43,108 nucleotides of DNA from Terribacillus halophilus (lineage in GTDB: Bacteria; Bacillota; Bacilli; Bacillales; Amphibacillaceae), in contig NZ_LT727828.1 in NCBI RefSeq assembly GCF_900162685.1, forward strand, positions 2,090,145 through 2,133,252, read 5' to 3'. A program made the translations under genes and the position numbers. The notes below the pieces were generated by a model. It made no database searches and was not told the origin of the DNA. It saw only the letters and a program-made list of their open reading frames with translations. Every line of letters starts with the position of its first letter. Position 1 is the first letter of the stretch. This document shows positions 26,981-36,423 of the stretch, one piece after another.

Positions 26981-28474
26981 TTATTCTCCTAATCCCGCAT
27001 GTTTTATTGCTTCCGCAGCAACGAGGCGATCATCAAAGTCCAGTACTTGATCTCCTACAATTTGATACGTCTCATGACCTTTTCCGGCAATAAGAACAAT
27101 ATCGTCCGCTTCTGCAAGCTCTACTGCACGCTTAATTGCTTCTGCCCGTTCAGGCACAACAACATATGCTTGCTCGTCTAATCCTGCAATCATGTCTTCC
27201 ATAATCGCATGCGGATCCTCTGTTCGCGGATTATCAGCTGTAAAGATAGCTGTGTCGGAATATTGTACAGCAGTTCCGGCCATTAACGGACGTTTTGTTT
27301 TATCACGGTCTCCGCCGCATCCTACTACTGTAATTATCTTACCCTTCACGAATGATTTTATCGTAGTCAGTACATTTTCCAGTGAATCAGGCGTATGCGC
27401 GTAATCGACGATAACCCCAAAACGCTGACCAGCCGCAACCGGTTCGAATCGTCCTGCTACCCCAGTAGTCTCACACAGGGCACTGCAAATTGTCTCAAAA
27501 GGCACGCCGCTGCATAAAGCTGCACCAACCGCTGCAAGCATGTTGTATACGTTGAATTTGCCCATCAATTTGCTGTGGATCGTTGCCTCGCCTTTAGGCG
27601 TGTGCAACCGGAAAGATGTTCCATTGGCCGCAAGCTCAATGTCAGTAGCCATAATATCGGCTTGCTTTTCAATCCCATAGCTGCAAACTGGCTGTGCCGT
27701 CGATTTAATCAAAGCGTCCGCATAACGATCATCTGTATTGATAACCGCAAATTTCGGCTTATTCGAGTCAAACGTATTGCCTAGCTGGGAGAATAACAAA
27801 CTTTTCGCATGGAAATAATCCTCAAAGCTATTATGGTAATCCAAATGGTCTTGAGACAAATTCGTAAATACAGCAACATCAAGATCTGTTCCGTGCACCC
27901 TTCCCATATCCAAGGCATGGGAAGATACCTCGATAACTGCCGTATCTACACCTTGGTCAACCATTTTCCGGAAGCCTTTCTGCAGGAATAGTGCGTCAGG
28001 TGTTGTATTTTTAACCGGATAAGTTTCCTCTTTAATTTTCATCTGAATTGTGCCAATAACCCCAGTCGCTTCCGCATTAGCTCGGAAAATACTCTCCAAC
28101 AAGTAGGTCATGCTCGTTTTTCCATTGGTGCCCGTAATCCCAATGATACGCATTTCTTTTGATGGGTGTCCATAAAAGTGAGTTGCCAATGCAGCCGAAG
28201 CACGAAGCGTGTCCTTTACAAGGATAACAGGTACATTCACATCAAGCGGGCGTTCCGCGAGAATTGCTGCTGCCCCTTGTTTCTCTGCTTGACTGGCAAA
28301 TCGGTGTCCATCGACAAGCGCTCCGTTTATACAAATAAATAGATTGCCAGATTCGACATTCCGAGAATCAATCGTCAAGCCGTTAATGTTGATTTGTTCA
28401 TGTTCCGCCTGCGGTTCATAGAATGGCAGTGCGGATAATAGTGCTGCCAGTTTCAAAATTGCCACGTCCTTCAT
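26981..28474 (-). CDS. murE: UDP-MurNAc-L-alanyl-D-glutamate--2,6-diaminopimelate ligase
   Basis: Adds the third stem-peptide residue. The 497-residue protein has the ATP loop GITGTNGKTSM (near 113-123), the substrate motifs NTTPDALFLQ and FTNLSQDHLDYH, and DYAHTPDSL. The specificity motif DNPRTEDP in the C-terminal part indicates meso-diaminopimelate rather than lysine, so the wall is A1-gamma type. An AAGG lies 6 bases before the ATG at 28474. It begins the murE-murF-mraY-murD block, with a candidate promoter in the 125-base gap after spoVD. Confidence 0.97.
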   Translation of the reverse strand: MKDVAILKLAALLSALPFYEPQAEHEQININGLTIDSRNVESGNLFICINGALVDGHRFASQAEKQGAAAILAERPLDVNVPVILVKDTLRASAALATHFYGHPSKEMRIIGITGTNGKTSMTYLLESIFRANAEATGVIGTIQMKIKEETYPVKNTTPDALFLQKGFRKMVDQGVDTAVIEVSSHALDMGRVHGTDLDVAVFTNLSQDHLDYHNSFEDYFHAKSLLFSQLGNTFDSNKPKFAVINTDDRYADALIKSTAQPVCSYGIEKQADIMATDIELAANGTSFRLHTPKGEATIHSKLMGKFNVYNMLAAVGAALCSGVPFETICSALCETTGVAGRFEPVAAGQRFGVIVDYAHTPDSLENVLTTIKSFVKGKIITVVGCGGDRDKTKRPLMAGTAVQYSDTAIFTADNPRTEDPHAIMEDMIAGLDEQAYVVVPERAEAIKRAVELAEADDIVLIAGKGHETYQIVGDQVLDFDDRLVAAEAIKHAGLGE

Positions 28475-28559
28475 TTATCCTTACGAAAAGATGTTTGATT
28501 TTATAAGGCTGCTTATCAAAAGACCTTATTATACTAATCTTGATTTTATACCAAACACC

Positions 28560-28568
28560 ATTATACCA
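28560..28568 (-). promoter_or_regulatory. Candidate extended -10 promoter for murE
   Basis: The minus strand reads TGGTATAAT (TATAAT at 28565-28560), an extended -10 about 85 bases upstream of murE, with no clear -35. Two more TATAA-like boxes follow in the same AT-rich gap (28475-28600), so the exact site is uncertain. Confidence 0.5.
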
Positions 28569-28600
28569 GAATTTATGTCTGCAGGAATGGTTCATCCGAT

Positions 28601-30535
28601 TTATTCCGGCGGGTTTTCCGACAAATACAATCGTACTGTTGATCCTGCCTCCACCTTTGTGCCTGCTTTCGGCTCTTGATCAATAATAAAGTCACCAGAA
28701 CCGCTTACTTCTAATTGGAGCGTTGTGTAGTATTCTGTTAGCTCCCGTTTCTTCATCCCAATGAAGTTTGGCGCTTCCAATGGCGGTTCCTCTGGCCAGC
28801 TGTACGATTTCTCAAGTCCGTCTGTCTGTGGCTCCACCCCCATAGAACGCAAGCTGTCTTCCAAGATATCTCCTACTATCGGTGCTGCTACTTTTCCGCC
28901 AAATTGAATCGTGTTCTTCGGGTTATCAATAGCGAGATAGACAACAATTTCCGGATCATTTGCTGGCGCAAATCCGATAAAAGATAGGATATAGTTGTTA
29001 TCCATGTATCTGCCGTTGGTGCCAACTTTTTGTGCTGTCCCAGTCTTGCCGCCAATGCGGAAGCCTTCGCGATAAGCACCACGCCCTGTCCCCTTCGCCA
29101 CAACTGTTTCCAAAGCTAAGCGGACCTGTTCGGACGTGTCCTCTGATACAACGCGTCGCTTCATCACCGTCTCAGTCGCCGTTTCTGTCTTATTTGTTAC
29201 AGGATCTTTCCACGACTTGGCAATATGCGGCTGATACAGATAACCACCATTGATTGCAGCTGATACGCCCATCACCTGCTGGATAGGTGTGACGGAAACT
29301 CCTTGACCGAAAGCGGTAGTTGCCGTTTCTACTGCGCCGATTTTGTCTGGGTTGAATAAAATTCCTTTTCCTTCTCCTTGCAGATCAATTCCTGTCTTTT
29401 CCCCAAATCCGAAATTCTTAATATACGAAAACAAGCGGTCCGTGCCGAGCTTTTGACCTAATGAAACAAAACCCGGGTTACAGGAATTTTGCACGACTTC
29501 CAAATACGTCTGGTCGCCATGTCCGCCTCGCTTCCAGCAATGCAGCGTAGCTCCATCCACTTTTATCGAACCACTGTCGTGAAAATGGTCTTCTTCCAGG
29601 TCAACAACTTTCTCTTCCAAAGCTGCGGCGAGTGTAATAATTTTAAATGTACTCCCTGGTTCATACGAACTCCAAATTGGTAAGTTTCGGTTATATGTGT
29701 CCGGGTCTGTTTCTTTGTATTTCTCTGGGTCAAATGACGGACGGGAGGACATTGCCAAAATTTCTCCATTGTCCGGATCAACCGCCAATGCGATGGCGCC
29801 GTCTGGATTATACTTTGCTTCCGCATTGTTCAGTTCTCGCTCCACAATCGTTTGGATATCCGAATCAATTGTCAGCTGCAGATTTTCACCGTCGGTTGGC
29901 GGCTGATAGACATCTGCCATATCCTCCAACCGGTGTCCTTTAGCATCAGAGAAGAAGGACAGACTGCCCGCTTGTCCGCTCAGCTCTTCATCATAATATG
30001 CCTCCAGCCCCATCAAGCCTTGGTTGTCGATACCACTGAAGCCAAGTACATGAGATAAATAGTCACCGTTTGGGTAGTGGCGCTTAGAATCTTTGGCAAT
30101 ATAAACCCCTTCCATGTTCAGCGCCTGGATTGCTTCTGCCTGCTCTTCAGTTATCTTCCGTCCTTCTGGATGAATTCTCTCAATTGAAGCTTTCTTGGTC
30201 ACATGCTGCATAGCCTTGTCCTTTTCCATCCCAAGTATTTGCGAAAGCTTTGTTGCTGCTTCCTCTGGATCTTTAATTTGACGCGGTACGACCATGACAG
30301 TTGGTGCCGATACATTCTCCGCCAGCACATCCCCATTTCGATCTAAAATTCTTCCTCGTTCCGGTTCGAACGTAATATTTCGGCTCCAGGAATCCTCTGC
30401 TTTGTCCACTAAGTCTTTGCCAAGAACAAATTGGACATATGCCAACCGGATTCCAATAACAAGGAACACGATAAAAGCCAAAATAAAAACAGTGACTAAC
30501 CGCTTGCGCATCGTAACATTGGATACTCTTCTCAT
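28601..30535 (-). CDS. spoVD: Sporulation-specific penicillin-binding protein SpoVD
   Basis: Class B transpeptidase for spore cortex synthesis, partner of SpoVE. I choose ATG 30535 (644 residues, MRRVSNVTMRKRL), as in B. subtilis, with GAGGGAGAG upstream; a 7-codon extension is less likely. One N-terminal transmembrane helix is followed by the dimerisation domain (RGRILDRNG) and the transpeptidase domain with active-site motifs GSTFK, SCN and KTGTAQ. One PASTA domain closes the protein (APNFIGMKKRELTEYY to the end). A strong full-length match to SpoVD; it lies 83 bases after pbpB. Confidence 0.97.
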   Translation of the reverse strand: MRRVSNVTMRKRLVTVFILAFIVFLVIGIRLAYVQFVLGKDLVDKAEDSWSRNITFEPERGRILDRNGDVLAENVSAPTVMVVPRQIKDPEEAATKLSQILGMEKDKAMQHVTKKASIERIHPEGRKITEEQAEAIQALNMEGVYIAKDSKRHYPNGDYLSHVLGFSGIDNQGLMGLEAYYDEELSGQAGSLSFFSDAKGHRLEDMADVYQPPTDGENLQLTIDSDIQTIVERELNNAEAKYNPDGAIALAVDPDNGEILAMSSRPSFDPEKYKETDPDTYNRNLPIWSSYEPGSTFKIITLAAALEEKVVDLEEDHFHDSGSIKVDGATLHCWKRGGHGDQTYLEVVQNSCNPGFVSLGQKLGTDRLFSYIKNFGFGEKTGIDLQGEGKGILFNPDKIGAVETATTAFGQGVSVTPIQQVMGVSAAINGGYLYQPHIAKSWKDPVTNKTETATETVMKRRVVSEDTSEQVRLALETVVAKGTGRGAYREGFRIGGKTGTAQKVGTNGRYMDNNYILSFIGFAPANDPEIVVYLAIDNPKNTIQFGGKVAAPIVGDILEDSLRSMGVEPQTDGLEKSYSWPEEPPLEAPNFIGMKKRELTEYYTTLQLEVSGSGDFIIDQEPKAGTKVEAGSTVRLYLSENPPE

Positions 30536-30618
30536 ACAAATCTCTCCCTCATACACAAAGGTAGGCTTGTATCCATGTTATGACGGTACGCAAGTGGATA
30601 GACCACTGTTCGTTATCC

Positions 30619-32757
30619 TTATGTCGAAAATTCGACAGCAAGGTAGTCGTTTTTATTCAGTTTTGTGCCTTTTTTGATGCTTTGTATCTTCGCATAACCG
30701 CTATCGATCGTTTCCACATCAAGCTCCAGCAGTTCGCTTAACTCTAATACTTCTCGCATCGACCAGCCTGTAATATCCGGCATCGTCGGCTTATCGGTTA
30801 CAATAAGCGCACGCTGCCCTTCAATCACTTTCTCTTCACCGTCTACACTCGTCTTGGCAACATCATCTCCGTCACCAATTACGACGACTTCCATGCCAGC
30901 ATTTTCGAGCGCTTTCTTGGTTGCGCGAGTGGACATGCCGTCGATATTAGGAACTCGTTTTTCCGTAATTTCTTCCTGATCGCTCGTCTGATCAGGGCTA
31001 ATATCCATATAATGCAGCGCATTTTCCATTACGTTTTTAAAGATAAACGAAGTAGGTGCAGAGTCTGCTTCACTCGCTTCCAATTCTGGCTGCAGAACTG
31101 ACACATACATCACTAATTCTGGATCATCTGCCGGAGCCATGCCTAGGAAAGAAAATAGATAATTCCCCTTCCCTCCCATATAACCGCCATTAGGTGACGG
31201 AATCTGTGCCGTACCAGTTTTTCCTGCCACACTATAATCGTCCAGTTTATACGGCTTTCCAGTTCCATGCTCGGAGGTAACCACTGACTCGAGTATCTTC
31301 AGCGTCTCATCCGCAGTTTTTTTGGAAATTGGGTTGCCTTGTACTTCTGTCTTCTTCTGTTCTACTACTTTGTCTGTATCCGAATCGACTATTTTGTCGA
31401 TAATATGCGGCTTTATCATCTTGCCATCATTAGCAATAGCCGTAGCTGCTGTGATCATCTGAATTGGAGTTGCCGTAGTACCTTGTCCAAATGAAGTACT
31501 AATTTTCTCCGACTGGTAGTTGTACAAAATCGTACCAGGTATCTCTCCCGGCAAATCAATGCCTGTCTTTTGATCAAAGTTGAATTTTTTCAGATAATCC
31601 AAGAAGGTATCTTCGCCGATCTTCTTATCCACGAGATTCGCAACCATGACGTTAGATGACCGCTGCATACCTTCTAAATAAGAGATTGAACCCCAGCCTT
31701 CACCGTTATTCCAGTCCTTAATTGTAGCTGTATTATCCACTTTGTACGTACCAGACTTATATTTTTCTTCCGGATTCCATTTCCCTTCCTCTATCGCAGA
31801 TGCTACCGTAAACATCTTCATTGTAGAGCCAGGCTCCATTGGATTGGAGATGCTATCATTATACCAGTTTTCGACATTTTCCGGATTGTTCGGGTCATAG
31901 CTGGGCCGGTTGCTCATTGCGACAATTTCTCCGGTTTTTGGATTCATGACGATGGCACTGACTTTTTTCGGATTGTACTTTTTGTCAACTTGCGTGAGGG
32001 TGTCTTCCAGTAATGTTTGGATTTTCTGATCAATCGTCAAGTAGACATTTTTTCCATCATGAGCGGCCTGCACTTGTTCATTCGGGTTGATTAATTTCGT
32101 CCCATAACCATCGCGCTCATAAGATATCTTGCCGTCTTTGCCAGCGAGCTGTTCATTGAGCTGCTGTTCAATACCTGTCAGCCCAGTGATAACTCCATCT
32201 TTTCGCTGTGCCAATCCGATGATTTGGGAAGCAAAGGTTCCATTCGGATAGAAGCGCTTCGCTTCTTCTGTGAATTGAATGCCAGGTAAGTCAAGTTCCT
32301 CAATCTTTTTCTTTTGATCTTGTGAAAGGCCGCTTCCTGCAGCACCGAATTCTACTTGCCATAAATCGTCATCGATGCCCTTCTGCAGGCGTTTCTCTAA
32401 ATCTGCAGCATCTGCTCCTATTATGGGAGCAATTTCTTCAGCTGTTTTGTCCACATCGGTCACATGAATTGGATTATCTTTATCTGTGGAGTATTCTTCC
32501 GTAACGATGGCATAAATAGAATAAGTTGGCTGATCGTACGCCAACTCCATTCCATTGCGGTCTAATATCTTCCCACGAGTTGCTTCTAACTTATACGCAT
32601 CGGTTCGTTTATCTGCCGCATACTTTATTAAATTTTTCCCTGCCACTTCCCCAGAGGCCTGGATGAATAAAAAGCGTCCAGCTAAGACAAGAAAGAGCAC
32701 GGAAAAGATAGATAATAGCGTAATCGCCATCTTTTGTGTCGTCTTGTTCTTTTTCAT
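30619..32757 (-). CDS. pbpB: Penicillin-binding protein 2B (septal transpeptidase)
   Basis: Essential class B transpeptidase of the vegetative divisome, acting with FtsL, DivIB and FtsW. The 712-residue protein has a short cytoplasmic tail, a transmembrane helix (about 10-30), a pedestal domain beginning RGKILDRNGMELAYDQ, and the transpeptidase domain with GSTMK, SSN and KTGTAQ. Two C-terminal PASTA domains follow (VPNIDGMSTRATKKAL and MPDITGWSMREVLELSELL). The ATG at 32757 has GAGGTTG upstream. It follows ftsL by 17 bases. Confidence 0.97.
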   Translation of the reverse strand: MKKNKTTQKMAITLLSIFSVLFLVLAGRFLFIQASGEVAGKNLIKYAADKRTDAYKLEATRGKILDRNGMELAYDQPTYSIYAIVTEEYSTDKDNPIHVTDVDKTAEEIAPIIGADAADLEKRLQKGIDDDLWQVEFGAAGSGLSQDQKKKIEELDLPGIQFTEEAKRFYPNGTFASQIIGLAQRKDGVITGLTGIEQQLNEQLAGKDGKISYERDGYGTKLINPNEQVQAAHDGKNVYLTIDQKIQTLLEDTLTQVDKKYNPKKVSAIVMNPKTGEIVAMSNRPSYDPNNPENVENWYNDSISNPMEPGSTMKMFTVASAIEEGKWNPEEKYKSGTYKVDNTATIKDWNNGEGWGSISYLEGMQRSSNVMVANLVDKKIGEDTFLDYLKKFNFDQKTGIDLPGEIPGTILYNYQSEKISTSFGQGTTATPIQMITAATAIANDGKMIKPHIIDKIVDSDTDKVVEQKKTEVQGNPISKKTADETLKILESVVTSEHGTGKPYKLDDYSVAGKTGTAQIPSPNGGYMGGKGNYLFSFLGMAPADDPELVMYVSVLQPELEASEADSAPTSFIFKNVMENALHYMDISPDQTSDQEEITEKRVPNIDGMSTRATKKALENAGMEVVVIGDGDDVAKTSVDGEEKVIEGQRALIVTDKPTMPDITGWSMREVLELSELLELDVETIDSGYAKIQSIKKGTKLNKNDYLAVEFST
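30622..30637. promoter_or_regulatory. Perfect inverted pair of Spo0A-box-like motifs upstream of spoVD
   Basis: TGTCGAA and TTCGACA face each other across two bases, forming a perfect 16-base palindrome. Each half matches the 0A-box core. It overlaps the last codons of pbpB and lies about 90 bases upstream of spoVD. The match is exact, but because the sequence is also coding it may be coincidental. Confidence 0.4.
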
Positions 32758-32774
32758 AGTGCTAACAACCTCGC

Positions 32775-33155
32775 TTATTCAGAGACTTTATTTGCCTCTT
32801 TTACTTTCGTACTCTGCACCTTCAAGCCCGCATCACGCGCGATATCAATGATGCGTTCCGGTTTGCTCAATTCCTTTACTTCATATGTGAGGTCTTGGTT
32901 GGCAACCTGCTGGCGATCAATTTTGGACTCCAGTGCTTCCAGGTCACTATTGACGTTGTAGGTAGACGCTGCGAAAGTTACGAAATAAGATGCTGCAGCC
33001 AAGATGATTAAGCCAAAGAATGCATAAAGAACCTTCTCTCCTGGCGTTATCCACGTTTTTTTCTGGACTTTTACTTTTACCTGCCTTTTCGGCTCCTGCT
33101 GCGGTCTTTGTGCCGGACTGCCTTGCTGCCAGCTTCTAGCTCTTTCTGCACTCAA
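32775..33155 (-). CDS. ftsL: Cell division protein FtsL
   Basis: Small bitopic divisome protein that, with DivIB and DivIC, activates septal synthesis. 126 residues: a basic, Gln-rich cytoplasmic region (1-42), one transmembrane helix (VLYAFFGLIILAAASYFVTF, about 43-62), and an extracellular leucine-zipper coiled coil (LEALESKIDRQQVANQDL), then ELSKPERIIDIARDAGLKVQ. Translation starts at TTG 33155 with GGGGAGGAA upstream. A rare start codon could keep levels of this unstable protein low. It lies between rsmH and pbpB. Confidence 0.92.
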   Translation of the reverse strand: MSAERARSWQQGSPAQRPQQEPKRQVKVKVQKKTWITPGEKVLYAFFGLIILAAASYFVTFAASTYNVNSDLEALESKIDRQQVANQDLTYEVKELSKPERIIDIARDAGLKVQSTKVKEANKVSE

Positions 33156-33173
33156 GCTTATTCCTCCCCTGTA

Positions 33174-34157
33174 CTAGAATTCGAATTTTGAACTCCACGG
33201 TTTTATTTTTTCTGCTACGCGAAGTTTTGCGGAACGAGATCTTCTGTTATCTTCTAGTTCCGACTCACTTGCAACAATCGGCTTTCTCGTAACAAGAGCA
33301 AATGGTGCCTTACTGTCTTCCGGTAATATTGGGATGTTACGCGGCACAGGAAGTGGCGTACTCCAAGCTTTAAATGCTTGCTTGCACATCCTGTCTTCCA
33401 GTGAATGGAAGGTTATGACAGAAACCCTGCCTCCTATTGCTACAATCTCTGCTGTTTGCTGCAGCGCGTCCCGAAATGATTGCAGTTCATCATTTACTGC
33501 GATTCGGATCGCTTGAAAAATCCGTTTGGCCGGATGGCCGCCTTTTCGTCTTGCAGGTGCAGGTATGGCTTCCTTGATCACTTCTACAAGTTCAAAGGTT
33601 GATTCAATTGGTTTCAATTCTCGTCTGTTCTCTATTTTTCTTGCAACTTGCTTGGAAAATTTCTCTTCGCCGTAGCGGAAGAAAATCCGTACAAGCTGCT
33701 CGTAAGACCACGTATTGACCACCTCGTAGGCAGACAGCGTTTGATGTTGGTTCATGCGCATGTCCAGCGGCGCATCGTGCTGATAGCTGAATCCTCTCTC
33801 TGCCTGGTCAAGCTGGGGTGAAGAAACACCAAGGTCAAATACAACCCCGTCCACTTCTGTCACACCTCTTGCTTCTAGCTCACTTTTCAAATCACGAAAA
33901 TTAGCTTGGATATATTCGATTCGATCGCTGTATTCCGCCAACCTCGCCGATGTGGCCTCTATGGCTTGCTTGTCCTGATCAAACGCATACAGCTTTCCTT
34001 TATCAGACAGCTGCTTCAAAATCACTTCCGAGTGACCGCCTCCACCTAGGGTGCAATCGACATATGTACCTTCTGGCTTCACAGCGAGTCCTTCAATTGT
34101 CTCTCTGTTCAGCACACTATAATGTTCAAACAAGCTATACATCCTTTCGGCTGCCAT
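33174..34157 (-). CDS. rsmH: 16S rRNA (cytosine-1402-N4) methyltransferase RsmH (MraW)
   Basis: SAM-dependent methyltransferase that modifies C1402 of 16S rRNA near the P site. The 327-residue protein has the SAM loop [15 protein letters not shown] (near 36-50), [25 protein letters not shown] and the [15 protein letters not shown] segment typical of MraW. I choose ATG 34157, which overlaps the mraZ stop by one base (TGATG); a TTG one codon earlier and an ATG five codons later ([11 protein letters not shown]) are alternatives. Translation is probably coupled to mraZ because the ribosome binding site is poor. Confidence 0.96.
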   Translation of the reverse strand: MAAERMYSLFEHYSVLNRETIEGLAVKPEGTYVDCTLGGGGHSEVILKQLSDKGKLYAFDQDKQAIEATSARLAEYSDRIEYIQANFRDLKSELEARGVTEVDGVVFDLGVSSPQLDQAERGFSYQHDAPLDMRMNQHQTLSAYEVVNTWSYEQLVRIFFRYGEEKFSKQVARKIENRRELKPIESTFELVEVIKEAIPAPARRKGGHPAKRIFQAIRIAVNDELQSFRDALQQTAEIVAIGGRVSVITFHSLEDRMCKQAFKAWSTPLPVPRNIPILPEDSKAPFALVTRKPIVASESELEDNRRSRSAKLRVAEKIKPWSSKFEF

Positions 34158-34588
34158 CAAATATCGAAATCAAGCATATTCTCAGCAATTTCAGCAAAAG
34201 ATTCTTCAGATTCATCGAAATAGGAATTCCATTCGCTCTCCGCCCAGAATTCGATCCGTCCAGACACGCCGATAATGGCAACGTCCTTCTCTAGATTCGC
34301 ATATTTCCGGAGCGGTGCAGGAATATTGATCCTTCCCTGCTTATCAAGCTCGCATTCCACTGCTCCTGAAAAGAAGAAGCGTGTGAATGCGCGGGCATCC
34401 TTTTTGGTCAATGGCAGCTTTTTTAGTTTTTCTTCTAAGAGTCTCCATTCCTCCATAGGGTAACCAAACAAACATTGGTCCAATCCGCGTGTAAGTACAA
34501 ACCGCTCACCTAAGTCCTCGCGGAACTTTGCAGGCACGATAATACGTCCTTTCGTATCGACCGTATGCTGGTATTCCCCCATGAACAT
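34157..34588 (-). CDS. mraZ: Transcriptional regulator MraZ
   Basis: Ring-forming DNA-binding protein of the AbrB superfamily that represses its own dcw operon. The 143-residue protein starts [20 protein letters not shown] as in Bacillus. The two duplicated MraZ halves carry [13 protein letters not shown] (near 10-22) and [13 protein letters not shown]. The start is ATG 34588; a GTG five codons upstream and the next ATG two codons downstream are possible. Direct GTGG repeats with a 10-bp period lie immediately upstream, so autoregulation is likely. Confidence 0.95.
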   Translation of the reverse strand: MFMGEYQHTVDTKGRIIVPAKFREDLGERFVLTRGLDQCLFGYPMEEWRLLEEKLKKLPLTKKDARAFTRFFFSGAVECELDKQGRINIPAPLRKYANLEKDVAIIGVSGRIEFWAESEWNSYFDESEESFAEIAENMLDFDI

Positions 34589-34614
34589 AGACTCCGCCCC
34601 CACTTTCCATTTTC

Positions 34615-34646
34615 ATAGTACCACATCCCCCCACATTACACCACCT
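34615..34646 (-). promoter_or_regulatory. mraZ promoter with MraZ operator repeats
   Basis: Three GTGG repeats lie at exact 10-bp intervals: plus-strand CCAC starts at 34621, 34631 and 34641, the first two extending to ATGTGG on the minus strand. A fourth CCAC is at 34600, 21 bases away. They abut an extended -10, TGGTACTAT (TACTAT at 34620-34615). Direct repeats with 10-bp spacing are the known MraZ binding pattern, which suggests autorepression of the dcw operon. Confidence 0.75.
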
Positions 34647-34710
34647 CAATATTCACACTTTTTACTAGCATTTTCTCCCGTACTTAGCGGTTTTTCGGAG
34701 ATAACTGCAC

Positions 34711-34742
34711 AAAAAAACGTGCCTGGTCGTCGACCAAACACG
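34711..34742 (-). terminator. Intrinsic terminator of bshC
   Basis: The minus strand folds with CGTG/CACG and TGGTCG/CGACCA arms, one internal bulge pair, then seven Ts (34717-34711). It separates bshC from the mraZ promoter. Confidence 0.88.
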
Positions 34743-34754
34743 CTTCCTGTGTCA

Positions 34755-36380
34755 TCATACCGAAACAATATAATGTTCTGTAGTAAAATCATAGTTTTTC
34801 TGCCATAATTCACGCCAAATCCCCACGCCGGATGTATTCCAGATTGCAAATACGTTTAATGTCCGCTCCTGCAGCCCATTTTCGGGATGCAGCGCAACTT
34901 GCAAATGCTCAAAATGTGACAGCGCTACATGGTGCTGCTCTTTAATCCTAGCTTCCATTCTGCTTACAAGGAAATCAATATCTTCTTCCAAATGAAGCAG
35001 GTTCTTATCTGCAAGCCGACCAAGATCATCGGCAATTGATGAAGCACTTTGCCGAAGCGGCGCGTGCAATTCTGCCATTGCTTGTTTTACTTGCTGTGAC
35101 AATACAGACAGTGGAGGCTGCGCTTGAGCGGCTAAATACTGAAGCTTTTCTGCATTTACTCCGTCCGCGATTGCTTTTTCCGTATTCAACTGATAGCGAT
35201 GCAGCAGTTTTTCTGTTTTGCTGTCCAGCATCGTAAACGAAAGCCGCGGCATAATTGGCGGCATTTTAAAACCGACGGCATGGAATCCAGCTTGCAAATT
35301 CGACCAATAAGAAATCTCTCCAGGACCAGCGATAAAAGCTAGCACTGGCAGAAGGTAGTCTTGCATAAGCGGGCGTGTTACCACATTATTACTAAGTCGT
35401 TCCGGCGCAGCTTCTGCCATGTGCACTATCTCGTCCTCGGTAAAGACCGCTTCATCTGCTTTCCCGCGCCATTTGCCTTCCTCATCACGTATCAAGAGTG
35501 TTCTTTCGCCATCAATATAACAGAAGAGATTGGCATCCTCTATTTCCGGTCCTAATGTATTAGAATAGCCTTGCTGCTGCAGCTCCTGTGCTGTTTTATA
35601 CACCCCTGCACTTATTTCCTGCTGTTTTTTGATCAGCTGCTGGAAAAACGGCCCTTCTATCCGTCGAAGCTGTTTATCACCGGAATCCAGTAAAATCAGA
35701 CCTGAATCTTGATAAAGATGGTGGATAAGTCTCGCAAAGAAGTCGACAAAGGTGTCGGATTGATCCAGTAAGTCGCTAACAATTTGATGGATATCCTTCG
35801 TATCTGCTGTTTCTGGTAAAGCAGCAATCACTTCCTGCAGAAAGCGATGCGTCAGCTCTTTATCAAGCACCACATCGGAAGCTGCCACTTTTTGTGTCAG
35901 CTGCTGTTTCCATTTGAATTTATGTAATTTATGTTGTTTCGGCAGATAAATGTGGTTAATCTCTTCTACATCATGGTCTTCTCCGGCAATCCAAAATACT
36001 GGAATTACTTTGGTTCCAAGCTGTTCACTCTGCTGTGCAGCAAGTGCAATAATAGAAGTGATCTTATGCAGCGTCAATAACGGACCTGTAAATAGACCTG
36101 CTTGCTGACCGCCAACCACTGTAACGGTACTAGGGTCTGCCAAGGCTTCTGTATTGTGAAGCGCCTTGTCGTCTGCTCCCCACTCTTTATTTCGTTTATA
36201 TAGCAAATCAGCCAGTTCTCCTCGCGGAAAGCTGCGTTCTTTCAACTCTTGCTGCCGGGCTTTATAGCTATCCTGGCGAAATGGTGCGTAATCGAATTTA
36301 TCTATAACAGAAGGATGCTCTGCCCGATAATCGGCCACCAATTTATTCGGACTTTCCAGTCTCATTGGTTGTATTACCAT
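34755..36380 (-). CDS. bshC: Bacillithiol biosynthesis cysteine-adding enzyme BshC
   Basis: Final enzyme of bacillithiol synthesis, adding cysteine to glucosaminyl-malate. The 541-residue length matches the family (about 539). Visible family segments are GGQQAGLFTGPLLTLHK (near 90), VFWIAGEDHDVEEINHIYLP (near 128-147), and the C-terminal stretch MPRLSFTMLDSKTEKLL, followed by a long coiled coil. The ATG at 36380 follows AAAGGAG. It lies immediately upstream of the dcw operon, as yllA does in B. subtilis. The presence of bshC shows that this organism uses bacillithiol as its main low-molecular-weight thiol. Confidence 0.96.
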   Translation of the reverse strand: MVIQPMRLESPNKLVADYRAEHPSVIDKFDYAPFRQDSYKARQQELKERSFPRGELADLLYKRNKEWGADDKALHNTEALADPSTVTVVGGQQAGLFTGPLLTLHKITSIIALAAQQSEQLGTKVIPVFWIAGEDHDVEEINHIYLPKQHKLHKFKWKQQLTQKVAASDVVLDKELTHRFLQEVIAALPETADTKDIHQIVSDLLDQSDTFVDFFARLIHHLYQDSGLILLDSGDKQLRRIEGPFFQQLIKKQQEISAGVYKTAQELQQQGYSNTLGPEIEDANLFCYIDGERTLLIRDEEGKWRGKADEAVFTEDEIVHMAEAAPERLSNNVVTRPLMQDYLLPVLAFIAGPGEISYWSNLQAGFHAVGFKMPPIMPRLSFTMLDSKTEKLLHRYQLNTEKAIADGVNAEKLQYLAAQAQPPLSVLSQQVKQAMAELHAPLRQSASSIADDLGRLADKNLLHLEEDIDFLVSRMEARIKEQHHVALSHFEHLQVALHPENGLQERTLNVFAIWNTSGVGIWRELWQKNYDFTTEHYIVSV

Positions 36381-36423
36381 AGTAAGTACTCCTTTGTTTA
36401 AATTAACAGTTATATTGTATGTA

